A stretch of 64,000 nt of DNA, taken from Jacaranda mimosifolia (Eukaryota; Streptophyta; Magnoliopsida; Lamiales; Bignoniaceae). The stretch covers positions 12,479,246 to 12,543,245 of the forward strand of contig CM032119.1 of the NCBI GenBank assembly GCA_018894105.1, given 5' to 3'. Shown one piece after another: positions 1 through 11,279 of the stretch. Every line of letters starts with the position of its first letter. Within the stretch, counting starts at the first letter, position 1. A program made the translations under genes and the position numbers. The notes under the pieces were generated by a model. That model did no database searches. It was not told the origin of the DNA and saw only the letters and a list, made by a program, of their open reading frames with translations.

Positions 1-29
1 AATTTTTTTTTCCACGAGATACCATTGAG

Positions 30-1480
30 TAAGTATGTGCTCTTCACTGACTGGGGATAACTTGATTACTTTGAAAAGGCTATAAAGAGTGAACAAAAGA
101 AAAAGTGGCTTGATGTAATGAAAGATGAGATGAAATCTCTGCAGGACAATATCACATTTGATCTTGTTAAGTTAATTGAAGGTAGACAAGCATTAATGCA
201 AGACCGATGGGTTTACATGATAACTGGAAATAATTCACAACCATGGCATAAAGCTAGATTAGTTGTCAAAGGCTTCAAATAGAGAAAAAGGGATTGATTT
301 GGAGAAGGCTTTCTCACCATTTCTGAAGATCTCAGCAATTCGTCTTGTTTTGCACATAGCATCTGGTCTTAGTTTGGATCTTAAGCAAATAGATGTGAAG
401 ACTGCTTTCCTCCATGGTGATTTAAATGAAGAATTTATATGGAGTAACCTAGGGATTTCATAGTGAAAGGAAAAGAGAACTTTATTTGCAGGTTGAAAAA
501 GAGATTATATCATCTTAAACAAGCTCCTAGACAATAGTACAAAAGTTCTAGTCTATCATGATCCAATAAGGCCACAAGAAGACAACTTCTAACCATTACG
601 TAGTTGTACAAAATTCTCTAATGATAATTTCATTATTTTGTTATTGTATGTTGATGATATGCTTATTGTTGTTAAGAATTCTTCTAGAATTGACAGGTTA
701 AAGAAAGAGCTCGGGAAGTCTTTTGCTATGAAAGACTTGGGACTAGCAAAACAAAAATTCTTGGCATGCGAATTCACAAGATTTGAAAGTTATGGTTGTC
801 TCAGGAAAAGTACACTAAAAAGGTACTTCAATGTTTCCACATGGAGAAAGTCAAAGTTGTAAGTGCACCTCTCTCTTTGCATATTTTAAGCTATGTAGAG
901 AATAAACTCCTTCTAGTAATGAAAAAAGAGAAACATGAAAAGTGTTTCTTATGCATCTATAGTTGGAAGCTAACATATTTCGTGATTTGTATAATACCAA
1001 ATTTAGCTCATGTTGTCTGTATGGTTAGTAGGCTTATTTCTAATTCAAATTCAAATATGGCTAGAGATTTGGACTTAAAGAAATCTACTTCTAGCTATAT
1101 GATTTACCTTTGCAGGGGGCTATATGGCATGGCCATCTAGGTTGCAAAAATGTGTTGCTTTATCTACTGCAGAAGTTGAATTTATTGCAGCTACAAAAAC
1201 ATGCCAAGGGTTATTGTGGATGAAGAAATTTATTCATAAATTGAGATTTGCTCAAAAGTGGTATGTGTTATATTTTGATATTCAAAGCACAATTCATCTT
1301 GGCAAGAATCCAACCTTTCACAATAGATCATAACATATTGATGTGAGATATCATTAGATTTGAGATGTTCCAAATTTCAAGTTAATTGAACTTGAAAAGA
1401 TCCCACTGATAGGAATGTGGTTGACATGATGGCAAAAGTGGTGTCTTGTTACAATCATGAATCATGTGTCGGGGCAGATA
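30..1480 (+). pseudogene. Ty1/copia pol remnant (reverse transcriptase and RNase H)
   Basis: This is the 3' half of a copia polyprotein, cut by the window edge and broken by stops and frameshifts. Near 100-250 the usual stretch before reverse transcriptase is readable (KKKWLDVMKDEMKSLQ, then KARLVVKGF). The fingers/palm text DVKTAFLHGDLNEEFIW lies near 390-440 and the catalytic YVDDM motif near 647. RNase H text with the phrase ALSTAEVEFIAA lies near 1150-1190. The copia-typical tail is recognisable to about 1430. In life this enzyme copies element RNA into DNA in virus-like particles. Here the frame is split into at least four pieces, so it cannot encode a working protein. The YVDD form and RNase H wording suggest a Tork-like lineage, which is inference. 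Confidence 0.9.
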
Positions 1481-1549
1481 GTATCAACTTATAGAAATAT
1501 GCTTGATGAAATGTTTTCTCCTCCTCTTATAGACTGTGAATGGAAGAAT

Positions 1550-2240
1550 TGTTAGGTCAAGCCGTTTTTAATTATTAAAAATCATGATCATTTTTTCTCA
1601 AGCAATTTTTACTCTGGAGTTTTCATCGACTCAACCGATTGAGGGCTATTTGTGGTTCGATCTTTATGCAATTTTAATATCATGTTTAGCACTCGTACAG
1701 CTTCAATTTGAATGATGGAGATTCTTTTTGAAGCATCAGAAGTCATTGTTTTGTAGATGGATAGAAGCAATTTTTCCTTGAGCAATTTTTTTTTGGCAGT
1801 TTTCATCAAGTTAAAAAATCGAAGGTCATATATGGTTTGATCATCCTGAAATTTTTATAGACTGTTCCTAACTTGTAAAATGTCAATATGAATGATGAAG
1901 ATCTAACTTGGAACGCCAAAGATCACGGTTTTGTGGCTAGAATAGCAGCTACATTTCTTAAGATCCTTTGTGAATTTACTCTCAAATCTTTGTGATTCTT
2001 TCTTATATGCTTTAGATTCTATTTTGTTCTAAGTTGATCAACACTTTTGTGGATATTAGACTACTATAATTTTGTCTCAAAATATAATGGAATTATTTGA
2101 TCGGATCTTGTAGGCCCCATGGTTTTTACCCTTTGACTCTGAGGGGTTTTACACATTAAAAATTCTATGTTTACTATTTAGTTTTTGATTTACTTGTGCT
2201 ATTGATTTCTGAATTTAATATTTGCTGAAATTATTAAACA
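1550..2240 (+). repeat. probable 3' LTR remnant of the first copia element
   Basis: A purine-rich run (TGGAAGAAT) directly precedes a TGTTAG start, the usual polypurine tract/LTR junction, and follows the end of RNase H at the expected distance. The interior has an LTR-like T-rich end with a CTTTGACTCTGAGGGGTTTT block near 2130-2150. The 3' limit is uncertain; the CA at about 2240 is only one candidate. No second LTR is present for comparison because the 5' part lies outside the window. Confidence 0.5.
1591..1955. repeat. diverged 180-bp tandem duplication inside the LTR
   Basis: Two units lie head to tail, the first at about 1591-1770 and the second at 1771-1955. Both start with a T-run followed by GAGCAATTTTT or CAAGCAATTTTT, then GTTTTCATC. 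Both carry a GGTT(C/T)GATC block, an AATATGAATGAT-like block, and end with a TAGA..G..AGCA stretch. The two AGCAATTTTT anchors are exactly 180 bases apart. Confidence 0.7.
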
Positions 2241-2302
2241 TTTTGCCTTTCAATTATTGTTTAATTGGGAAATATTGTTTCCCCTACCTTAGCTTTGTTA
2301 TT

Positions 2303-2407
2303 TGCCAAACAACTAGGGTAGTCATTAGGTAGGATTTGTTGCTTTATTAGTTGCTTTTTATTCAGTTTCTTGTCCAACAAAACTAGGATAGTCATTGGGT
2401 AGGATTT
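2303..2407. repeat. short direct repeat, period 70
   Basis: The phrase CAACTAGGGTAGTCATTAGG followed by TAGGATTT near 2308-2337 recurs with few changes near 2378-2407. It lies just downstream of the presumed LTR and may belong to the same element. Confidence 0.6.
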
Positions 2408-2564
2408 AAACTGCTAATTAGTTTTTTTACCATATAGATATGGCTTTGTTACCATACATTAGATCAAACCCTACCCAAGCTATAGTGGGATTTCACATAA
2501 ATGGATCAACTACGAGAAAAACTTGACTTTGTTTGATTTTGTTTTGAAATAAATGTTTTAAAAA

Positions 2565-3338
2565 GGATAGATTGTATTTTTGGTCCTATAAGTTAGGGCT
2601 ACTTGAATTTTAGTCCAATTCCTTATCAATTTCGCATATTGCATCCAATAAGTACATTTTTTTACCAATTTGAGAACTCAAAAGAGCTTCAGTCTAAAAA
2701 TTAATGGACCGGCTCATGTGTCACTCACGTGACTGTTAAGTTGAGCTTCTTTGGTCCCATAAGTTAGGCGCGTTTGAATTTTTGATCCCAACGAGAGCTC
2801 CAATAGATTTTTGCAGAAAAATAGTTGCAAGTGAAAGCGCCATTTGTTTTTGCGGCACATCATCTCCATTGAAAACCTCATGGACAGATGAAAATCCAGA
2901 TATGAGGTTTCATGGTTGTGCTTCCATGAATAATAGGCATGGTTTTTTTGCTTGGGAAGACCCTCAAATGTGTGAAATAGCAAGACAAGTGATGTTTGAA
3001 TTGCTTAGAATGTTGAATGTAATGAAAAATATGTTGTTAAAACTTCAAAAAAGGCAAACTATGTTACTATATCTGTTGGTGGTTTCTTGGTTGATGATTC
3101 TTCACTTTATTAGGACCAAAATACAAAGAGATCTAACTTATGGGACAAAAAAAATACCAATTTAATGGCCATGCAAGTGGTATGTGACTGGATCTATTAA
3201 CTATTTGGACAGAAAGCCTCTTTGGTCTTTAAATTTAAAAAAGGCACTTATTGAATATAATGTGTGAAAATCATAAAGAATGAGATCAAAATCCAAATGG
3301 GTCTAACTTATGGGACCAAAAATGTAAATTACCCTATT
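2565..3338. mobile_element. element with ~230-bp terminal inverted repeats (MULE/foldback-like)
   Basis: The left arm (about 2565-2795) and the reverse complement of the right arm (about 3110-3338) match over their whole length. The shared blocks are, in order: TTTTTGGTCC(C/T)ATAAGTTAG, a TTGAATTTT or TTGGATTTT block, CCTTATCAATTT versus CTTTATGATTTT, CAATAAGT, then a second TTGGTCCCATAAGTTAG about 170-185 bases further in. The GRF zinc-finger frame sits between the arms. Long arms are typical of Mutator-like or foldback elements. I could not define a target duplication because the flanks are AT-rich. The superfamily is inferred. Confidence 0.7.
2782..3165 (+). pseudogene. GRF-type zinc-finger protein fragment
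   Basis: This is a 127-residue open frame with no ATG before the finger; the frame opens at a TTG. Residues 22-60 match the GRF zinc finger: CFCG at 22-25, T-S-x-T at 32-35, NP at 38-39, RF..C at 42-46, and GFFxWxD at 54-60. The family's last zinc-binding Cys, normally just before GFF, is His53 here. After the finger come a leucine-rich, coiled-coil-like stretch (residues about 70-92) and a hydrophobic segment (about 96-110), as in many short plant GRF proteins. The frame then runs into the right inverted-repeat arm. GRF fingers bind nucleic acid in topoisomerase and repair proteins; the role of the short plant versions is not settled. It could be a captured host exon or a native element gene. 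Confidence 0.75.
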
Positions 3339-3339
3339 A

Positions 3340-4112
3340 AAAATTAATATTTGAGAAATATGTGAAGAGCAAAAGCATATTTAGTTTGTTTTTGAGCAGA
3401 ACATTTTCCATTCTAACTGTTTATTTATTTATTTATTTTTTAATGTAAGCTTTTATATATTAATGTTTTCTTATAAAATTTTTATATCATTATGTCATGT
3501 TAGTAATATAATTACAAAAACATATTTATATAGTATGGATATATATGTATATTTTATTGAAGTAATGAGTTGAAATGATTGTAATTTTTTTAAAATTCTA
3601 ATAGGTTGAAAAATAACTTAAAAAATAAACCAAGCAAAAACTTCGAGATTCAAGTTACAGTTGAAATTTGAATATTCTTTTGAAATGATTAAAATTTACT
3701 ATAATTTTCAAGAACCTGAAGTTTTAAACAAATTCTGAAGTACAAATGATTTCAAATCATAATAAAAAGCCAACAAATTTTTTAATCAAATCAAATCAAC
3801 GAATTTTTAAATTTGTTATTAGTTTTAGGCAATTGGTTCGAATGCAACCTGGATTTGGTGTGAAATCCAATCAATTTTGGCATTAATATAGGACAAGCCT
3901 AATGGTTCATTTCCTTATCCCAAATCCCATTCCCAGAGTGACTCTTAGTGAGTCTAAAATTTGGGTTAGGATGCTCTATTTCAATTTATATTTAATTCTT
4001 TATTCTATTTTATAAATATATAATAAGTATATTAAATATTTTTATAAAAACAATTGATTTAGAATCAAATTCACTTGATATATATTATTAAATTAAAATA
4101 AAAGATGAAATA
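3340..4112. other. AT-rich intergenic stretch, nothing recognised
   Basis: There is no coding-looking frame. It holds simple ATTT repeats near 3420 and poorly conserved AT-rich sequence. It ends where the minus-strand copia LTR begins. Confidence 0.6.
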
Positions 4113-4356
4113 TGGATTAGAATAGAGAATAGAGAATGAGAGAGAGCAGGAGAAATATGAGCTGAACATTTGGAATTTGAAAATGAATACCCATGTATTG
4201 CATGAAGAGTTTACATGATATATATATATATATGCAGCTTTGCTTAATAAATGAGCTAAAAACTAGCTTGCTAACAACTCTAACTAATCTGAAACCTCAA
4301 TTGCAGTCAAGAACTAATCTTTTAATTAACTAACTAATCCTAACTATGCTCTAATA
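4113..4356 (-). repeat. 3' LTR of the minus-strand copia
   Basis: The stretch begins TGGATTAGAATAGAG and ends CTAATA just before the pyrimidine-rich CTCCTCTTCAAGG, which is the polypurine tract seen on the opposite strand. It matches the right-end LTR over the shared ATGAGAAATATGAG..GACATTTGGAATTT-like text and GTATTGCATGAAGAGTTT. A TA microsatellite lies inside at about 4217-4233. The LTR is about 244 bp, short as is usual for this group. Confidence 0.7.
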
Positions 4357-4389
4357 CTCCTCTTCAAGGTGGCTGAAAAATGCCTTGTA

Positions 4390-6292
4390 CAACCATCTTG
4401 GACATGTGAAGATTAAGTGAAGGGGCAAGAAGTGGTTTGATAAACATATCATCCAGTTGGTGGTTGGTTTTGACGGGCAATAGTTTGATGGATCCTGCTA
4501 TGAGCTTGTCCTAGATAAAATCATAGTCAATTTTAATGTGTTTGGTTCTTTCATGGAATGTAGGGTTCAAAACTATGTGGATGGCGGCTTGGTGGTCGCA
4601 AAATATGGTTGTTGGAGAGTCTTTTGGGATGTTGAGGTCAAGCATGAGCTATTTAAACTATAAAAGTTAAGAAGCAGTAGCTGCAAAGGCCTATATTCAG
4701 CTTTGATAGAGGACCTGGATACGGTGATCTATTTCTTGGCTTTTTAGGAGATTAATGAGTTTCCCAGGGAGATTTAAAAGCCTGCAGTGGATCTTCTAAT
4801 ATCAGTGCATGCTCCTTAATCCGTATAAGAGAATGATCAAAGGTGAAGATTGGAGGAAGCTAAGAGAAATAATCCTCGACCTGGACGTGACTTCAAATAT
4901 CTAAGCAGGTGATGAGCTGCCTGGAGATAGTGTTGAATAGGATATACCACAAGCTAACTTAGATTGTGGACAACAAATGTAGTGTCTGGTTTGGAAATGG
5001 TTAAGTACAACAAACAACTAACTAGACGCTTGTACTGAGATGCATTAGATAAATGAGTTGAATCAATAGCATTAAGGTTGACTTTAGGATCCACTGGAGT
5101 GTGAACTTGTTTGTAGTTGAGATAGCCAGTATCATCTAAAAGCTGCAACGTGTATTGTCTTTGAGAAAAATTGATGCTTGAGTTGTTTCTTGCAATCTCA
5201 AGGCCAAGAAAGTATTTTAATGGGCTTAGATCCTTGAGCTTGAATATTGATTGAAGCTGTGTCTTTAGAGAATCAATGACTAATAGGGAAGGACCTGCTA
5301 ATTATGTCATGAACATGTATAACCAATGCTATAAAGGAGCTATCTTTTTCTCTTGCAAACACAGAGTAATTTATTTTAGATTTAGAGAATCCAAGATGTA
5401 GAAAAGTGTGGGAAAACTTGGAGAACCATTGTCTAGAAGCATGTTTTAAGCCATACAATAACTTATGCATCTTACAGACAAGTTTTAGGTTATGTTTGTG
5501 TTCCCCAGGTGGAAAATCTATATAAATTTTCTAGAAAAGATCACCATATATGAAACCATTGTTTACATCCATTTGTGCAAGGTGCCAGTGTTGAGAGGCT
5601 ACAACAACTAACAAGAGTTTTATAGTTACCAGCTTAGCTACAAGTGAATAAATGTTTGTAGAGTCCATTCCTTCCTGCTGATTATAACCTTTAGTACAAG
5701 CCTAGCCTTGAACCTCTCTTTAGAGCCATCAGATCTATGTTTGATTTTATACACCCACTTGCATCTAATAAAGTGTTTACCCGTTGGCAATGGAACAACT
5801 GACCAAGTATTATTTTGTTCCAACTTCCAAGGCATTCAACTCATGTTTCATAGCTTCTCCATATTCCTGGTGTCTGATGGCTTGATGATAGAATTGGGGT
5901 TCAATATATGAAGAAATGTTAAGAACTAATGATTTGAATTGGGGGGAAAAAAAATCCTAAGTAGTTGTGTATGGGATATAGCTAGAACATTGGTAGATTT
6001 GAAGGTGTATTGGGTTTTTATGGGTCCTTAAGGATCTTCTAAGGGCGATAGGTAGACGTTCTGAAGGTGCAGAAGACTTGAGTGTGAGAATATGAAGTTT
6101 CAGTGATTGTGTTGTGGGGATTAATGGATTGAGGAAGATCAACTACTGGCATGGGAAGTACCATCTGAGGGAAAATATTGTAAGGAATACATGAGTTGTG
6201 TTGACATTGGAATGGAAGCACATGTTCATGAAAAATAACATCTCTAGAAATGAAAATCTAATTGGAATTTAGATCAAGAAGTTTATATCCTT
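4390..6292 (-). pseudogene. copia pol, downstream part: integrase end, reverse transcriptase, RNase H
   Basis: Read leftwards from the insertion point, the end of integrase comes first, with an ISRDVIFHE phrase near 6250-6220. Next comes the text before reverse transcriptase (NNTWSVVPLPTGKHFIRCKW, about 5820-5755). Reverse transcriptase pieces follow: KLLYGLKHASRQW near 5465-5425, with the catalytic position degraded to VHDI near 5310. The connection to RNase H (TPVDPKVNLNA) lies near 5100. RNase H itself is hard to read below 4,900. Stops and frameshifts are frequent. The frame begins exactly where the nested copia interrupts the upstream part. Confidence 0.85.
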
Positions 6293-6297
6293 TATAA
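6293..6297. repeat. target-site duplication TATAA (left copy)
   Basis: Identical to 11275-11279 on the other side of the nested copia. A five-base duplication is standard for copia integration. Confidence 0.9.
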
Positions 6298-6803
6298 TGT
6301 TGAATTTTCTTTGAAATTTAAGCCACATATGACGAGAAATGGAAGAAATGGTGTGAAATGGAAGATGCAGAGACTGGGGAAGTTTTCAGCAGCTAGTGTT
6401 GTGGAGCTAGGCATTCGGTGATCCAATGCCGCGGCATCAAAAAGCCGGCGCTGCAGCACCACGCACGGCCCATGGGCCTAGGACTCAATTTGTTTGGTAT
6501 TTAAATCCTGTTTTCTTCCAAAACAAGGAAATTAATCGAGATAGACAAAACACAAAGGTTTTTAAATTGCTTTTGAGAGAGTTTTCTTAAGACGGAGTTT
6601 AGAATGAGGGTGTTGGGTGTTCTTGTGAGATTTATAGGATTCAATTTTGTACTTGATACTTTGATTTACAATCAATAAGATCTTTTTCTTTGTCGGGTGG
6701 AGTAGGCTAATGCTGAACCACGTTAAATCTTGTTGTCACTTTATATTGAATTAATTTACTGTTATTTCATAGTTTTAACAATAGATCCTGCTGAGTTTCA
6801 ACA
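6298..6803 (+). repeat. 5' LTR of the nested copia (506 bp)
   Basis: It runs from TGTTGAATTTTC to GAGTTTCAACA. It shares with the 3' LTR the blocks GACGAGAAATGGAAGAAA, GCCCATGGGCCTAGGACT, GATAGACAAAACACAA, TGTACTTGATACTTTG and CCACGTTAAATCTTGTTG. It has about 30 extra bases around 6410-6460 (CCGCGGCATC.. GCCGGCG), a GC-rich patch unlike the rest of the element. The AATAAG-containing CAATCAATAAGATC near 6670 may be part of the polyadenylation region. Confidence 0.9.
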
Positions 6804-6807
6804 AATT

Positions 6808-6824
6808 GTGTATCGGAGTAGGTT
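6808..6824 (+). promoter_or_regulatory. primer-binding site of the nested copia
   Basis: The text GTGTATCGGAGTAGGTT, a few bases after the LTR end, resembles the usual copia site TGGTATCAGAGCCAGGTT, complementary to the 3' end of initiator methionine tRNA. Its position confirms the LTR end at 6803. Confidence 0.75.
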
Positions 6825-6831
6825 GGAGCAG

Positions 6832-9800
6832 ATGTCAGGAATGAGGTACGAGGTCGAGAAATTCAATGGGAAGAATGATTTCGGGCTGTGGAAGATGAAT
6901 GTTCATGCCCTCTTGTGTCAACAAGGTTTATAGAGAGCATTAAAGAGTAGAGATTCCTTACTAGAGACGTTGATAGATAAGAAGAAAGATGAGTTTATGG
7001 CGAAGGCTTTCGGTACTCTGGTGTTATCATTGGTAGATAATATACTGAGAGAGGTCGCCACAGAAAGTATGCCAATGAATTTGTGGAAGAAGCTGGAGAG
7101 TCTATATATGATTAAGTCCCTGACAAATTGACTATATTTAAAACAGTAATTATACACGTTAAGAATGAAGGAAGGTACATCTATTACTCAACATATTGAT
7201 TTTTTCAATAAGGTGATTCTGGATCTTGCTAGTATAGATGTTAAAATTGAAGTTGAAGACCAAGCATTGATTCTCTTGTGCTCTCTGCCTAAATCTTTTG
7301 CGCACTTGGTTACTAGTTTGCTGTACGGGAGGGATATGATTTCAATGGAGGATGTGAAGGCCTCATTGAATCCCAACAAGTTGAGAAAACATATCTTGGG
7401 CAGCAACGATGGTGAAAGTGGGAAAGAATTGGTGGCAAAAGGGAGACCGAGAGAAAGGGAAAGGAGCAGAGGCCGATCGAAGTCCCAAACCAAGCTTAGA
7501 AACAGAGACAAGTGTTTTAGGTATGGTGGAAAGGGGCATTGGAAACGGAATTGTCCAGAACGAGGAAAGGCGAAGGATGCAAGTAAAACTTCTTATAAAA
7601 AATGGGATGATGTTGCAGGAACTGTTGAGGATGAATTTGATGGTGGGCTTGTTCTCAACATTGCTGAAACTTTACTAAGCTCTGAATGGATTTTGGATAG
7701 TGGTTGTTCCTACCACATGTGTTCATAAGAAGATTGGTTTACCACATACCAGAAATATGATGGTGGTAAAGTGCTTATGGAAAATGATGCTTCCTGCAGG
7801 GTTGTAGGAATTGGCTCACTTTGTATCAGAATGTATGATGGCATAGTAAGGACCTTAATAGATGTGCATCATGTTCCAGATTTGAAGGAAAATCTATATC
7901 GCTGGGTACTTTGGACAAAAATGGTTGTGAGCATAAAACACAAGATGAAGTTCTATAGGTTTTCAAAGGTGCAACATCATGAAGGGAGACAAGCAGAATA
8001 GCCTTTACATATTGCAGAGAAACATGGTTTCTGGTATTGCAGCAGTTTCTTCATCAGTTAATGATACTACAAGATTGTGGTATATGCGGCTTGGGCATAT
8101 GAGTGAGAAGGGGATGTCAGAATTGAGCCAACGAGGTTTGCTTTGCGGAGAGAAGACTGGAGAGCTAGATTTCTGCGAGCAGTGTGTGCTGGGCAAGCAA
8201 CACAGGGTGAAATTCGGCACTGCAATTCACAGGACCAAAGGCACCTTGGATTATATTCACTTAAATCTTTGGGGGCCCTCATATGTTCCTTTAGAGAGGT
8301 GCAAGGTACACGCTAATATTCATAGATGATTTCTCATGGAGAGTATGGGTGTACATGCTAAAGCATAAGGATGAGGTGTTTGTCAACCTCAAGCAATAGA
8401 AAACCTTAATTGAGAAGCAGACAGGAAAGGGATGAAGCGCTTGAGGAATTCTGCAGTAAGGAAGGAATTATGAGGCATCACACAGTTGTACATACACCAC
8501 AGCAGAATGGAGTTGCAGAATGGATAAACATGACTATCTTGGAAAGAGCTAGATGCATACCCTTTAACGTCAGATTGTCTAAGGATTTTTGGGTAGAAGT
8601 AATTAACATTGCGTGTTATTTGGTGAATAGGTCACCATTAACTGCTTTGGACTGCAAGACACTAATGGAAGTTTGGTCCGGATCTTCTACTGATTACTCA
8701 AATCTGAGAGTATTTGGGTGTCTAGCCTATGCTCATATCTGGGATGGGAAGCTTGAGCCAAGGGCTAAGAAGTGCATATTTCTAAGCTATGTATATGGAG
8801 TCAAAGGTTATTGTTTGTGGCATAATAATGACAAGGGCTCTAAGATGATTATCAGCATGGACGTGACATTTAATGAGTTTGCAATGATAAAAAATATGGA
8901 GCAGCAGGAAATTGGTCAACAGGGCATTAAGGAGAATGTGGAGATTTATATTGATCCTCTACAAGTTTCAAAGGGAAAATAGAAGGTAGTAGATGAAGCT
9001 GGTGAGAGCACATTATGACTTAATCAACACAAGGAAAATGAACCACTATAAAATTATCGCTTGGCTCGTGATAGAGAGGGGAGGCAGATCAAACCAACAT
9101 AATAGTTTGCTTACTCAGATCTGGTAGCTTATGTTTTGAGTTCAGTCAAGGAGTTTGTAGGAGATGATCCAATCTCATACAAAGAGGCAATTTCTATGCC
9201 AGATTCTGATAGATGGGTTGCTGCTATGAATGAAGAGATGGAGTCTCTACACAATAATAACATATGGAAGCTGGTTGATGTACCCAAAGGGCAGAAGATT
9301 ATAGGTTGCAAATGGATTTACAAGAAGAAGGAAGGGATTCCCGGGGTTGAAGATGCTAGATATAAGGCACGATTGGTTGCTAAGGGCTTTACTCAGAGAG
9401 AGATAGAGAGTTGACTTTCATGAAGTGTTCTCCCTAGTTGTAAAACATACTTCCATTCATGTTTTACGTGTCATGGTTGCTTTGTTTGATATGGAGCTGG
9501 AGTAGATGGATGTGAAAACAACGTTTCTGCACAGTGAGTTAGAGGAACAAATCTATATGAGCCAACCAGAGGGATTCGTTGTTTCCAGGAAATAAAATCA
9601 AGCATGTCTTTTGAAGAGGTCATTATATGGCTTGAAACAGTCTCTCAGGTAGTGGTATAAAAGGATGCTTTTATTATCAAGATAGGATATATAAGAAGCA
9701 AATTTGATTGTTGCGTATATTATAAAATTTGTAGTGATATCCTTCTCGTATATTTGTTGTTGTACGTTGATGATATGTTGATTGCTTCTAGACACATATC

Positions 9801-10734
9801 TGAGATCAACCAATTAAAAGCTCAGTTAAGTGAAGAATTTGAGATGAAGGATTTAGGCAGTGCAAAGAAGATATTAGGCATGGAGATCATCCAGGACAGA
9901 CATGCATGAATGTTGTACCTGTCTCAACAACATTACATTGAGAAAGTACTTGAGCGATTTAGGATGGATAAGACCAAGCCAGTTAGTACTCCACTTGCAG
10001 CTCATTTCATGCTCTCATAAGATCTATCACCAAGTACTGAGGAGGAAGTTGAGCACATGTCAAGTGTGCCATATGCTAGTGCAGTGGGTAGCTTGATGTA
10101 CACCATAGTGTGCATTAGGCCAGACATTTCACATACAGTCAGTATTGTGAGCAAGTATATGCATAAGCTAGAAAAGACTTATTGACAGGCTGTGAAATGG
10201 ATCATGAGGTATCTAAGAGCACTGTAGATAGATGTTTGAGGTATAGTTAATCAACTTCAACTACTAAAATTATTGGCTATGTGGATGCAGATTATGCCGG
10301 AGATTTGGACAGCAGAAGGTCCATGACGGGCTATGTGTTTCGTGTATCAAGTTGTACGTTAGCTGAAAGGTGAATTTGCAGTCATTAGTTGCATTGTCCA
10401 CAATAGAAGCTGAGTACATGGCTTGGGCTGAAGGCGTTGAGGAAGACATTTGGCTAAAGAGGTTGATCAATGATATGGGTATGACTTCTGAGATCACTAA
10501 AGTATTTTGTGACAGTTAGAGTGCCATACACTTGTCAAAGAATCAAGCGTTTCATGAGAGAACAAAGCACATTAACATAAGGTATCATTTTGCCCGGGAT
10601 ATGGTGTCTTAAGGTGTCATTTAAGTTGACAAGGTTGAGACTAAGGATAATCCGACAGACATGTTGACTAAAGTTGTTCCAGAAATCAAATTTGAGCATT
10701 GCTTGGATTTAATTAAAGTTTGCAGACTCAGATA
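6832..10734 (+). pseudogene. copia polyprotein remnant of the nested element
   Basis: Gag starts at the ATG at 6832 (MSGMRYEVEKF). Its knuckle near 7512-7553 reads CFRYGGKGHWKRNC, with the second Cys changed to Tyr. Protease shows WILDSGCSYHMCS near 7690-7725, ended by a stop. Pre-integrase shows LWYMRLGHMSEKGM near 8075-8115. The integrase core shows HTPQQNGVAEW near 8495-8525 and VFGCLAYAHIW near 8710-8740. Reverse transcriptase shows KWIYKKKEG near 9310, the YVDDML motif near 9765, and EMKDLGSAKKILGMEI near 9840-9890. RNase H follows with [11 protein letters not shown] near 10310-10340, and the frame region ends near 10734. More than a dozen stops and several frameshifts are visible. Confidence 0.9.
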
Positions 10735-10798
10735 ACAGGCCCCTTTGGGGATTGGGACAAAGAAGAAGGATAGTGAATTTCAAGTTAAGGTGGAGAAT

Positions 10799-11274
10799 TG
10801 TTGATTTTGCCTTGAAATTTGAGCTACATATGACGAGAAATGGAAGAAACGGTGTAAAACGACAGACGCAGAGACTAGGAAGTTTTCAGTAGTTGGCACT
10901 GTGGCGCCGGGCTCGCAGCTACAGGCGCCGCGCACAGCCCATGGGCCTAGGACTTGATTTTTCTGGTATTTAAACCTCGTTTTCTTTTGAAACAAGGGAA
11001 TCAATCGAGATAGACAAAACACAAGGGGTTTCTAGACTGCTTTTGAGAGAGTTTTTTTAAGATAGAGTTTAGAACGAAGGTGTTGAGTGTTCTCGTGAGA
11101 TTTGGGGGATTCAAATTTGTACTTGATACTTTGATTTACAATCAATAAGGATCTTCTTCTTTGTCAGGTGGAGTAGGCTAACGCCGAACCACGTTAAATC
11201 TTGTTGTCACTTTACATTGAAATACTTTACTATTATTTCATAGTTTTAACAATAGATCCTCTTGGGTTTCAACA
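10799..11274 (+). repeat. 3' LTR of the nested copia (476 bp)
   Basis: The LTR begins TGTTGATTTTGCC right after the purine-rich AAGTTAAGGTGGAGAAT and ends GGGTTTCAACA. It carries the same blocks as the 5' LTR, but the GC-rich patch is shorter (GCGCCGGGCTCGCAGC). The following TATAA is the right target duplication. Confidence 0.9.
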
Positions 11275-11279
11275 TATAA
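11275..11279. repeat. target-site duplication TATAA (right copy)
   Basis: Matches 6293-6297. On the minus strand the host integrase frame resumes across this site, as expected of a simple insertion. Confidence 0.9.

Larger units (their letters stand above)
6298..11274 (+). mobile_element. nested Ty1/copia element, 4,977 bp, with perfect target duplication
   Basis: Both LTRs start TGTTGA and end TTTCAACA. The five bases before the element (6293-6297) and after it (11275-11279) are both TATAA, which fixes the boundaries. It is inserted in opposite orientation into the integrase region of the older minus-strand copia. The order of domains is gag, protease, integrase, reverse transcriptase, RNase H, as in copia. 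The gag start (EKFNGKNDFGLWKMN) is of the Tork type. The coding part holds many stops, and the LTRs differ visibly, including a length difference of about 30 bases in a GC-rich block, so the element is old and inactive. Confidence 0.95.

Noticed and set aside
6410..6475. CCGCGG/GCCGGC block in the nested LTR as a CpG-island promoter
   Set aside because: It is very short and is the indel region between the two LTRs; no start-site evidence.
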